Made by a program: the position numbers and the translations under genes. A model generated the notes under the pieces. The model searched no databases and had not been told where the DNA came from. It was given only the letters and a program-made list of their open reading frames with translations. Shown here piece after piece: positions 1 to 5,863 of a DNA stretch of 14,610 bases; within the stretch, counting starts at the first letter, position 1; each line of letters starts with the position of its first letter. The stretch is from JARICQ01 sp964428475 (GTDB lineage Bacteria > Bacillota > Clostridia > Tissierellales > Tissierellaceae), in NCBI GenBank assembly GCA_964428475.1, contig CAYRYO010000041.1, positions 1 through 14,610 on the forward strand, in the 5' to 3' direction.

Positions 1-55
1 AAACCCTTGATCTTAAAGCATTTATGCACCCTGTCACTATTATGACACGCTCCCC
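1..55 (-). repeat. 55-bp direct repeat, copy A, fused to the hsdR Walker A motif
   Basis: This block matches 8589-8643 at about 50 of 55 positions with no gaps and in the same orientation. Four of the five differences fall within six bases (9-14); the other is at position 50. On the minus strand it follows the HsdR Met-Ala-Thr-Gly codons and reads in frame as ERVIIVTGCINAL. It contains the inverted repeat TGTCA-6 nt-TGACA followed by AGGGTGC, which resembles the 5' end of a group II intron (consensus GUGYG, early hairpin, AGGGUGC). The intron reading is tentative because the fifth base is C rather than G and the junction has bases that do not fit a native P-loop. The block continues off the left edge. 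Confidence 0.85.
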
Positions 56-506
56 GGTGGCCATTTGGATTAGGGCTCTAGGTTTATTGTTTTTGAAGGA
101 TGTTTCTAAATTCTTTATGCCTTAATTTGAGCTGGTCTTAGTCCTTCTGTATCCAGGTCAGACATATCTTGTAATCGACCTCTCGAGAGGTGGTTTCTTC
201 TTCAAACCGTTCTAAAAGTGTCTTTGGTTGATAAAAATAAAATATGGGTCTTGAATGTGGCTTAGGGTCTCTATAATCAGTAAATCTGGTTAATAGGCCT
301 GTACTTTCATATACAAAATGAAGAGAATCTTCATTTAAGTTATATTTTAATTTCGCCTTGCATAGCCATAGGATTGGTCTTCTGCTACTATTGGTCTTTG
401 GCCTTCTTCTTCTTTTTTTGCTTCTATTACACCTACAGGTTTTCTATCTACAAATAAAACATAATCAGCAGGTCCAACATCCGTTTGATATTCCCTAACA
501 GCAACT
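53..506 (-). pseudogene. hsdR: Type I restriction enzyme R subunit (HsdR) remnant, N-terminal nuclease region to Walker A
   Basis: Read on the minus strand in three frames, the segment gives a recognisable HsdR N-terminus. First comes EYQTDVGPADYVLFV followed by GVIEAKK, the D...ExK core of the HSDR_N nuclease domain. Next comes FVYESTGLLTRFTDYRDPKP, typical of this family. Last come LDTEGLRPAQIKA and RALIQMATG, the Q-tip and first half of motif I. HsdR cuts DNA after ATP-driven translocation and needs HsdM and HsdS, neither of which is visible here. At least two frameshifts and several stops break it. The 5' end is missing beyond about 506, and the reading stops being HsdR exactly at the P-loop Gly, where copy A of the 55-bp repeat takes over. 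It is certainly non-functional as an endonuclease. Confidence 0.85.
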
Positions 507-553
507 CTCTAGATAGGCTATACTAAATAGAACAACTTAATTCCGAACAATGA

Positions 554-586
554 TATAATATATAAAGATATTGGGAGGAATTTTAA
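554..586 (+). promoter_or_regulatory. Candidate -10 box and ribosome binding site of the IS3 orfA fragment
   Basis: TATAAT at 554-559 is a consensus -10 box, but no good -35 is seen at 16-18 bp. GGGAGGA at about 573-579 is a strong Shine-Dalgarno site about 7 bases before the ATG at 587. Together they support the chosen start. Confidence 0.55.
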
Positions 587-781
587 ATGGCAAAGAGATA
601 TAAAGAAGAATTCAAAAAACAAATAGTTAGCCTATATAATAATGGTAAATCCTTGGCAGATCTTAACAGGGAATATAGGATTGCTAAATCTACTATTTCC
701 ACCTGGATAGAAAGGTATAATGGTTCAGGGTCATTCAATATAGATGACAACAGGACAGAAGAAGAAAAAGAATTAAGCTGA
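587..781 (+). pseudogene. IS3-family transposase OrfA, 3'-truncated
   Basis: The 64-residue product is the helix-turn-helix half of an IS3-family (IS150-like) OrfA. It opens MAKRYKEEFKKQIVSLYNNG, and SLADLNREYRIAKSTISTWI (residues about 22-41) is the DNA-recognition helix-turn-helix. Full OrfA proteins run to about 95-100 residues with a leucine-zipper tail, and orfB, the DDE catalytic half, follows by -1 frameshifting. Here the similarity ends at EEEKEL and a stop follows, so both the zipper and orfB are gone. The cut lies 48 bp left of the IS256 element, but IS256 has its own target duplication, so it did not cause the truncation. The fragment could still make a small DNA-binding protein, as it keeps a good ribosome binding site. 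Confidence 0.85.
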
Positions 782-820
782 GTCCTTTGAAGTTTTGCTT
801 CCTTCTCTAGCTTGTTTTTA

Positions 821-828
821 CTAATCTT
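821..828. repeat. Left target-site duplication of the IS256-family element
   Basis: CTAATCTT is repeated exactly at 2386-2393. IS256-family elements make 8-9 bp duplications, so this fixes the left edge at 829. Confidence 0.85.
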
Positions 829-852
829 GAGACTGTGTGAAATAATTTGTGT

Positions 853-881
853 ATGAAAAATCCTCCAGGTTAAGGTATAAT
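853..881 (+). promoter_or_regulatory. Promoter of the IS256 transposase
   Basis: A perfect -10 box TATAAT lies at 876-881. ATGAAA at 853-858, with a 17-bp spacer, is a plausible -35. Transcription would begin near 888, inside the loop of the hairpin that covers the ribosome binding site. Confidence 0.6.
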
Positions 882-904
882 ATAAATTAACTTAGGAGGA
901 TTTT
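857..904 (+). promoter_or_regulatory. Inverted repeat sequestering the transposase ribosome binding site
   Basis: AAAATCCTCC at 857-866 is the exact reverse complement of GGAGGATTTT at 895-904, which contains the Shine-Dalgarno site of the gene at 908. GTTAA at 869-873 and TTAAC at 887-891 extend the stem inward. The left arm lies upstream of the predicted start of transcription. Only read-through RNA from outside the element would therefore form the hairpin and hide the ribosome binding site. This is the logic known for IS10 and IS50; here it is inferred from sequence. Confidence 0.6.
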
Positions 905-907
905 GTA

Positions 908-2137
908 ATGGCAAGAAAAAGACCAGAAAAGAAAAATGCAAAACTTATCAAGGGAATATTGGAATCTTATCAACCAGAAACAACACAAGACATTCAAGCA
1001 GCACTTAAAGATTTAACAGCAGACCTAATAGAAGAGATGTTGATGGCTGAATTGGACGAGCATTTAGACTATGAATACGGAGAGAAGCCACTTAGCCTTA
1101 ATACAAGAAATGGTTACAGCACAAAAACGATAAAAGGCTCTGCTGGTGAAGCTGAGATCCAAGTGCCGAGAGATAGGGACGGAAGCTTTGAACCACAGGT
1201 AATAAAAAAGTATGAGAAGGACATATCAAGCATTGAAAATCAGATAATATCAATGTATGGAAGAGGTATGACAACGAGAGACATATCTGCTCACATTCAA
1301 GAAATTTATGGATTTGGACTATCAGAGTCAACAGTTACAAAGATTACAAATAAAATACTTCCAACAATTGAAGAGTGGCGGCAAAGACCCTTGGAGAGCG
1401 TCTATCCTTTCGTTTTTATGGACGCAATTCACTATAACGTAAGAGACAATGGAGTTGTGGTTAAAAAGGCCGTATACATTGTTTTAGCCTATACAATGGA
1501 CGGATTAAAAGAAGTGTTAGGTATGTATGTTGGTGAAAATGAAAGTTCAAAATATTGGTTGATGGTATTAAATGATCTTAAAAACAGAGGCTTAGAAGAT
1601 GTTCTAATCTTTTCAACGGATAACTTACCTGGTTTTAGTCAGGCAATAACAGCAGTATATCCAAAAGCAGAGATTCAAAAATGCATCATTCATCAAATTA
1701 GAAGCTCTACCAGATATGTAAGCTACAAGGATGTACGTGAATTAATGAAAGATTTAAAGACTGTATATAAAGCAAACAATGAAGAAACAGCATTGGTTCA
1801 ATTAGATTTCTTTGAAGACAAATGGGGCAGCAAATACCCAAGCTGCGTATCAAGCTGGCGCAATAATTGGGCTGAATTATCAGTATTTTTCAAATATCCA
1901 CCAGAAATCAGGAAGCTAATGTACACGACGAATACCATTGAAAACTTTAATAGGCAACTAAGAAAAGTGACCAAAAATAAGACAATCTTTCCTACTGATT
2001 TTTCTTTAGAAAAGAGTCTATATTTAGCAATGGTAAATGCTACAGCCAAGTGGACAACAAGGATGAGAGGCTGGGATCAAATATTAGCTCAATTAAATAT
2101 ATTTTTTGAAGATGTCTTAAAAAAGCATAAAAAATAA
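908..2137 (+). CDS. IS256-family (Mutator-type) transposase
   Basis: The 409-residue protein has the full length and layout of an IS256-family DDE transposase. The catalytic acidic residues appear to be Asp172 (FMDAIHY), Asp238 (FSTDNLPGF) and Glu345 (TTNTIENFNRQLRK). The family's C-x2-H motif is at Cys259-His262 (KCIIHQIR). An N-terminal helix-turn-helix-like region (about 105-150: GRGMTTRDISAHI) should bind the inverted repeats. It moves the element by a copy-out mechanism through a circular intermediate, as known for IS256. The ATG follows AGGAGGA at 894-900 with a 7-base gap. TDN replaces the more usual TDG at the second Asp, probably without effect. No stops or frameshifts are seen, so the gene is likely active. 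Confidence 0.95.
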   Translation: MARKRPEKKNAKLIKGILESYQPETTQDIQAALKDLTADLIEEMLMAELDEHLDYEYGEKPLSLNTRNGYSTKTIKGSAGEAEIQVPRDRDGSFEPQVIKKYEKDISSIENQIISMYGRGMTTRDISAHIQEIYGFGLSESTVTKITNKILPTIEEWRQRPLESVYPFVFMDAIHYNVRDNGVVVKKAVYIVLAYTMDGLKEVLGMYVGENESSKYWLMVLNDLKNRGLEDVLIFSTDNLPGFSQAITAVYPKAEIQKCIIHQIRSSTRYVSYKDVRELMKDLKTVYKANNEETALVQLDFFEDKWGSKYPSCVSSWRNNWAELSVFFKYPPEIRKLMYTTNTIENFNRQLRKVTKNKTIFPTDFSLEKSLYLAMVNATAKWTTRMRGWDQILAQLNIFFEDVLKKHKK

Positions 2138-2188
2138 ATGTGGATTTGTGGATAATTGCTATGCAATAACCCACAAGCCCCACATTTA
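2135..2188 (+). terminator. Large hairpin after the IS256 transposase
   Basis: TAAATGTGG at 2135-2143 pairs perfectly with CCACATTTA at 2180-2188. Inner pairings are TGTGG with CCACA, and ATTGC-TAT-GCAAT at the tip. The stem includes the transposase stop codon. There is no U-run directly after it, so it may be a terminator, an mRNA-stabilising structure or both. Confidence 0.5.
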
Positions 2189-2363
2189 CTACTGCTACTA
2201 TTTTAGCATATTTTTATAAAAAAAGCTATAAAACTTGACAGCTTGATTTTAATATGCAAGAATATACTAAATTAATAAAACTAATTTATGAACCTTATTT
2301 AATTTAACTTTTAGCTTAAAATAGTTTTAATTTTTGTCAAATTCCTTAGCCTGGAATGATGAA
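2189..2363. other. Non-coding 3' part of the IS256 element
   Basis: Very AT-rich sequence between the hairpin and the right inverted repeat. I see no open frame with a ribosome binding site and no recognisable RNA. Confidence 0.5.
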
Positions 2364-2385
2364 ACACAAACTATTTCACACTACC

Positions 2386-2393
2386 CTAATCTT
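2386..2393. repeat. Right target-site duplication of the IS256-family element
   Basis: An exact copy of the 8 bases at 821-828. It fixes the right edge of the element at 2385. Confidence 0.85.
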
Positions 2394-2522
2394 TTTTCTG
2401 CTACGACCTGAACAATTTTGAAAACTACCTGTACGAAATTTTACATATCCCTGTCCTCTTCTATAAATTTACTCATTACTATAATTATATCAACATTCCT
2501 ACCTTATTACACCTGGAAGAGA

Positions 2523-2792
2523 TTATTTTATATACTTCCTCGCCAAGATATTTTGTATCCTTAATATCTCCCTAGATATTTCATCATTTTCTTTTTTAAG
2601 TTCTTCTATATCTTCCCTGTAAATTATTCCTATTATATCTACTCTTTTAGCTATCTAATTAAGGTTATTTGCATTCCTCCCTAGAAGGGTCTACATCTTC
2701 CTAAACTCATTCATATCTATTACAAATATAGGAGTTTCTAGGACACATTTTCCTATAATGTGTCTCATTGATTTTAATTTGGAAAATTTCAT
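2523..2792 (-). pseudogene. mobC: MobC-like plasmid mobilisation (relaxosome) protein remnant
   Basis: One minus-strand frame reads MRHIIGKCVLETPIFVID, then NEFRKM-stop-TLLGRNANNLN-stop-IAKRVD, then IGIIYREDIEELKKENDEIS and a natural stop. This matches the C-terminal half of MobC proteins, which carry the [N]-NLNQIA-x-N-x-TGxIY signature and a helical tail. MobC helps the relaxase open oriT DNA. Two internal stop codons lie in otherwise well-kept sequence, so decay looks recent. The N-terminal ribbon-helix-helix part is missing upstream of 2792. No relaxase follows, although a short open minus-strand frame runs across the reconstructed IS256 target site. The gene implies that a mobilisable plasmid or mobile element once integrated here. 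Confidence 0.7.
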
Positions 2793-2799
2793 ATGTAAA

Positions 2800-3072
2800 A
2801 GCAGACCTAACAGGACCCATCTTTTATATTATGGGACATAAGATAGAAACAAATGCTTTTTAGTAACTCAACTAATGCTTATTCTAGTAAATGAAAAATC
2901 ACCTAAAGTTTAGATTAAATAATCCATCTAACCCCAAGTGCTTTCTCTTTTTTATTATTTAATTTTATATAAAATAAACATAAAATCTACTACACACAGG
3001 TCTATTTACTTTTCCAATTCCTTAATTCACTACACTTAAATTTGACTCTCTAATGATCCTTTCTGGAATTGG
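2800..3072. other. Intergenic stretch without recognised features
   Basis: AT-rich sequence with stops in all frames. I see no promoter, repeat or RNA that I can support. It probably contains decayed gene remains too short to identify. Confidence 0.4.
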
Positions 3073-3402
3073 GTGATCCATTTTCCAGACAATTTCAATA
3101 GGTTTATTGCCACTATGGCTGAAATATTTTGCATTCCCAAGGGAAATATAGGGCATGGTTTGTCTGTTTTCCTGTTTATACTATTACTCATCATCCTTTT
3201 TAAGTCATTAATCTTAAAGTACGAAGATTGTATGTTTTTTAAAATATGTTCTTTTTCGGATTTTGGAACTATGGGAAGATCCGGTGTAAGAAAGAATGAA
3301 GATTACATTAAAAATTACTTTGTAGACAGATATGGTGCCATAAAAAATATTGATTTCACTCCAATATTTAAAGAACTAATGTCTCATAAAAAGGAGGTGT
3401 AA
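3073..3402 (+). pseudogene. C-terminal end of an RloA-like AAA ATPase joined to foreign N-terminal sequence
   Basis: The open frame encodes 109 residues in two unlike halves. Residues 1 to about 57 contain a hydrophobic stretch (LSVFLFILLLIILF) that I do not recognise. From about residue 60 the sequence FSDFGTMGRSGVRKNEDY, then NYFVDRYGAI, resembles the C-terminus of AAA-family ATPases encoded next to RloB. Those ATPases carry their Walker motifs far upstream, and these are absent here. The stop at 3400-3402 lies a few bases before the rloB-like ATG and overlaps its ribosome binding site AAGGAGG, the usual translationally coupled rloA-rloB order. I infer a large deletion that fused an unrelated sequence to the last 50 codons. 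There is no good ribosome binding site before 3073, so this product is probably not made. Confidence 0.55.
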
Positions 3403-3406
3403 TTTT

Positions 3407-3595
3407 ATGCAAAAAGAGAATAGGACCTACTATTTTTCCGTTGAAGGCGAAACAGAACAGTTGTATCTAGAGTGGCTTCAACACACTATTAATTCTAATC
3501 CTTAATATAAATCGTATAAATATTATGAAGAGAACTCTTTCCTTTCTATTTGGGAATCTATTGAAAAAATTTTAAAAGATTATGCACTTTTTTAA
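3407..3595 (+). pseudogene. rloB: RloB-like protein, broken by a stop and an internal deletion
   Basis: The gene starts with a perfect ribosome binding site (AAGGAGGTG, about 8 bases before the ATG). It reads MQKENRTYYFSVEGETEQLY then LEWLQHTINSNP before a TAA at 3503-3505. The F-x-VEGETE-x-x-Y start is the Toprim-like glutamate motif of RloB proteins, the partner of the RloA ATPase in a putative abortive-infection pair. The same frame stays open after the TAA for another 29 codons to a natural-looking end at 3593-3595. A full RloB is about 200 residues, so the centre is missing. The TAA is one base from GAA, and NPE is plausible there, so the stop may be a point mutation added to the deletion. 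Confidence 0.65.
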
Positions 3596-3628
3596 AGCGG
3601 CAAATTACACATCCCCATGCCACATACC

Positions 3629-4138
3629 CTAAAAATCCCTGATTATGGGGTTAATGCCCAGTTCATATTTAAAACGGTTTACAATTTCTTTTATTCTTTT
3701 TTCATCTTTAATTCCGTGCAAAATTTTTAATTTTGTAAACTTCGCATCTTTACCATAAATAAAGCTAATTATATTTCTTGATATCTTAATATTTAATAGC
3801 TCAATCCTGTCAATATTATATTTTATAATTTTTGAATCCAGCAATATCTCAAAACAAGAAACAGTATATACAATTGTTTTAGGAGTGCCTTTATGTATTT
3901 TTACCACTTCTATATCAAATATCTTATTTTCAGTGATAAGCTTTGCAATGATCATCTTTTTGTACTCAAAGATAAGCAAAATTAAAGTCGCAATCAAAAT
4001 TAGTAATGAAAAAGTAAAAATATATTTTATAGATATAATGATGTAATCCCTTTTCTCTATAAAAACTTCAGCTATAACCACTATGACTAATATAATCAAA
4101 CATATTAAAAACAATATTTTATTTTTTATTACTTTCAT
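3629..4138 (-). CDS. Hypothetical small membrane protein with two N-terminal TM helices
   Basis: I do not recognise a family. The ATG at 4138 (MKVIKNKILFL) is preferred over one eight codons upstream because GGTGGTGA lies 3-10 bases before it. The product is then about 169 residues. Two hydrophobic helices occupy roughly residues 5-25 (FLICLIILVIVVIAEVFI) and 34-60 (FTFSLLILIATLILLIFEY), with a short linker between them. About 105 mostly hydrophilic, beta-rich and lysine-rich residues follow, probably cytoplasmic. This layout resembles small PH-like bacterial membrane proteins, but no motif proves it. It lies just downstream of the stalk-domain gene on the same strand, separated by the palindrome at 4165-4191. 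No frameshift is seen. Confidence 0.6.
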   Translation of the reverse strand: MKVIKNKILFLICLIILVIVVIAEVFIEKRDYIIISIKYIFTFSLLILIATLILLIFEYKKMIIAKLITENKIFDIEVVKIHKGTPKTIVYTVSCFEILLDSKIIKYNIDRIELLNIKISRNIISFIYGKDAKFTKLKILHGIKDEKRIKEIVNRFKYELGINPIIRDF

Positions 4139-4164
4139 TTTCACCACCTGTGAGTGATACATAA

Positions 4165-4191
4165 GGGGACAGGGACAGAGTGGCTGTCCCC
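4165..4191. terminator. GC-rich hairpin between the stalk-protein gene and the small membrane protein gene
   Basis: GGGGACAG (4165-4172) and CTGTCCCC (4184-4191) form a perfect 8-bp stem with an 11-base loop. It starts just after the stop codon of the minus-strand gene at 4197. It lacks a U-run, so it may be an imperfect terminator or a member of a GGGGACAG-type intergenic repeat family seen in many Clostridia. Confidence 0.5.
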
Positions 4192-4196
4192 GTATA

Positions 4197-5621
4197 TCAT
4201 TCTTCGTAAACGATTATTGCTTCTTGGGTGCTGTTTATCCAATCTACTTTGCAGTTTAGGTTCTCTGCCGCAAATCTAACGGGTACATAGGTTCTTCCAT
4301 CTTTGGCTACTGGTGCTATATCCATCTCTTTAGTTGCTCCATTTACTTTTATGTCTGTTTTACCTAGCCACATTTTTACTTTATTGCCTCTTGCTTCTAA
4401 TGTTATTAAGCTAGTTGCATCATCCCAGCCTACAGTTCCTCCTATTGCTTCTACTACTGCTCTTATGGGTACCATGGTTCTTCCTGATAATATTATAGGT
4501 GTCGTTCCTCGTCCTGGATCTACTTCTTGTTCTACTCCATCTATGCTCATATATGGACTGTCAAGTTTTAGCATTAGAAAATGCTTGAAATGTCCTGGTT
4601 TATATATTTCGTTTCCTGTAGTTATTGTAAATGTGGCTATTACATCTCCTAGCTTTTCTTCTATTCCCTGATATGGGTTTGCTTCCGCCAGTACTGGTTT
4701 TACTGTGTAGTAGTATGTTGTATTTGGCTCCACATTTACATCTGCATAGGATGTACTTGTTATATAAAAGTCTGTTACTGATATACCAGGTTGGCTTTGA
4801 TTTTTGGATCTATATAGTCTATAGCCAAGTACATTAGTTGATGATGGCCACATGATCCTTGCCCCTGATTCAAATGTTTCCGCGCCTTTGTCTGTCGATG
4901 CAGTTTTCGATGGGGTTTGCCGTGTTGAGACTATGGTTATACTGGTGTCTTTTGGAGATGAATTGGCTGCATTTCTTTTTTCTTGCCATTCATATACATA
5001 CCTAACTCCCATTAGTTTTTTCAAACCGTCAAAACCAACATAAACACCTTTTCTTTGATTCTCCGCATAACCTTTTCCAAAATCCTCAATCACCATATCA
5101 AATGTGCAGTTGCCTTGCAGAAGATCAGGTCCGCCACGACCAAATTTAGCATACTTTTCCTCCATACCATTAGGAAGAATAATTTTTGCATCTTCTTTGC
5201 TTGCTGTCCCATAACCAATCTCAAGATCAGGTGCATCTGCTTTCATATAAGGGAAAAGATAATCAGTCCTGTCACCAAAGTTTTTAGTTATTGCTTCTTG
5301 TTCTATATTTACAACTAACCTTCCGTTTGGCTGAACAATTTGAGGTAAATCACTCCATCTGTATATGGCATGAAGATTACTATGATTTTTTTTGTCATAA
5401 GGGTCATGTACAATTGATTCTAATTCTGCAGTATTATTTCCTAAGCTGCTTTTACAACTCCACATGATAGCTTCTTCGTTGTTTTCAGGGGGTATTGGGA
5501 AATAGTGTGTGTCAACCAAGACCCATTGAAAATTGTCATCTGCTGATACTGCAAAAGCGAGACCACTTACCATACTAAAAACGATAGTTAATGCTATAAG
5601 CAACGATAAATTTCTTTTCAT
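4197..5621 (-). CDS. Secreted protein with fibronectin-like region and C-terminal copper amine oxidase N-terminal (stalk) domain
   Basis: The 474-residue protein begins with a Sec signal peptide (MKRNLSLLIALTIVFSMVSG, cleavage likely near AFA-VSA, residue 24-27). Residues 28 to about 215 form a region I do not recognise. Residues about 225-335 look like a fibronectin type III fold (ARIMWPSSTNVLGYRLYRSK, then TSYADVNVEPNTTYYYTVKP). The last about 125 residues carry the CuAO_N1 stalk domain as two halves: SGRTMVPIRAVVEAIGGTVG with WDDATSLITLEARG, and DGRTYVPVRFAAENLNCKVD with a closing VYEE. In Clostridia this domain is common on cell-surface proteins and does not imply amine oxidase activity; no oxidase catalytic domain is present. 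AAAGGAGTG precedes the ATG by about 7 bases. The function is probably extracellular adhesion or polymer binding. Confidence 0.85.
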   Translation of the reverse strand: MKRNLSLLIALTIVFSMVSGLAFAVSADDNFQWVLVDTHYFPIPPENNEEAIMWSCKSSLGNNTAELESIVHDPYDKKNHSNLHAIYRWSDLPQIVQPNGRLVVNIEQEAITKNFGDRTDYLFPYMKADAPDLEIGYGTASKEDAKIILPNGMEEKYAKFGRGGPDLLQGNCTFDMVIEDFGKGYAENQRKGVYVGFDGLKKLMGVRYVYEWQEKRNAANSSPKDTSITIVSTRQTPSKTASTDKGAETFESGARIMWPSSTNVLGYRLYRSKNQSQPGISVTDFYITSTSYADVNVEPNTTYYYTVKPVLAEANPYQGIEEKLGDVIATFTITTGNEIYKPGHFKHFLMLKLDSPYMSIDGVEQEVDPGRGTTPIILSGRTMVPIRAVVEAIGGTVGWDDATSLITLEARGNKVKMWLGKTDIKVNGATKEMDIAPVAKDGRTYVPVRFAAENLNCKVDWINSTQEAIIVYEE

Positions 5622-5689
5622 TTTTTCACTCCTTTTAGATTTTATTTCCTAAGTATTTTGGATAGTGGATATTGATTTGCTCTTTTTAT

Positions 5690-5794
5690 ATCACCCTTTT
5701 ATTATTTTTTAATAAATTTATTTAGATGCTAATAAATCTATTAAAGATACCATAGCTTTTTTATTGGAAAATTGCACCACACTAAAAGGGTGAT
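5690..5794. repeat. 12-bp inverted repeat spanning 105 bp
   Basis: ATCACCCTTTTA at 5690-5701 is the exact reverse complement of TAAAAGGGTGAT at 5783-5794. The 81 bases between are AT-rich and non-coding. The pair could be the ends of a small MITE-like element or an operator pair upstream of the stalk-protein gene. No flanking target duplication is evident. Confidence 0.5.
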
Positions 5795-5795
5795 T

Positions 5796-5840
5796 TTAAG
5801 AAAGAGGCCTCACCCTTTTTGGGTGAGGCCTCTTTCTTAA
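5796..5840. terminator. Strong 20-bp hairpin downstream of the LuxR-type gene
   Basis: The arms at 5796-5815 and 5821-5840 are perfectly complementary over 20 bp with a 5-base loop, and include GAGGCCTCACCC. The hairpin lies 24 bases past the minus-strand stop at 5864. It most likely ends transcription of that gene. No long U-run follows on either strand. Confidence 0.75.
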
Positions 5841-5863
5841 GCTATAAAACTGATTAATTACCA

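Larger units (their letters stand above)
829..2385 (+). mobile_element. Complete IS256-family insertion sequence (1557 bp)
   Basis: The element is bounded by an 8-bp direct repeat and carries terminal inverted repeats. GTGTGAAATAATTTGTGT at 835-852 pairs with 2364-2381 at 17 of 18 positions. One full-length transposase gene lies inside. About 250 bp of non-coding sequence separates the transposase stop from the right end, longer than usual for the family, and it starts with a large hairpin. The intact ends, gene and duplication indicate a recent insertion compared with the decayed genes around it. It sits between the IS3 fragment and the mobC remnant. Confidence 0.92.

Noticed and set aside
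829..834. A longer perfect terminal inverted repeat for the IS256 element
   Set aside because: Outside the 18-bp core the left end has six bases and the right end four that do not align. The edge is therefore set by the 8-bp duplication rather than by the repeat.
1098..2049. Minus-strand open frames inside the IS256 transposase
   Set aside because: They are antisense to an intact conserved transposase, and no domain or start signal is seen.
4303..5318. Four plus-strand open frames opposite the stalk-domain gene
   Set aside because: They lie wholly antisense to a gene with a signal peptide, known domain and ribosome binding site. Their products are low-complexity and have no initiation signals.
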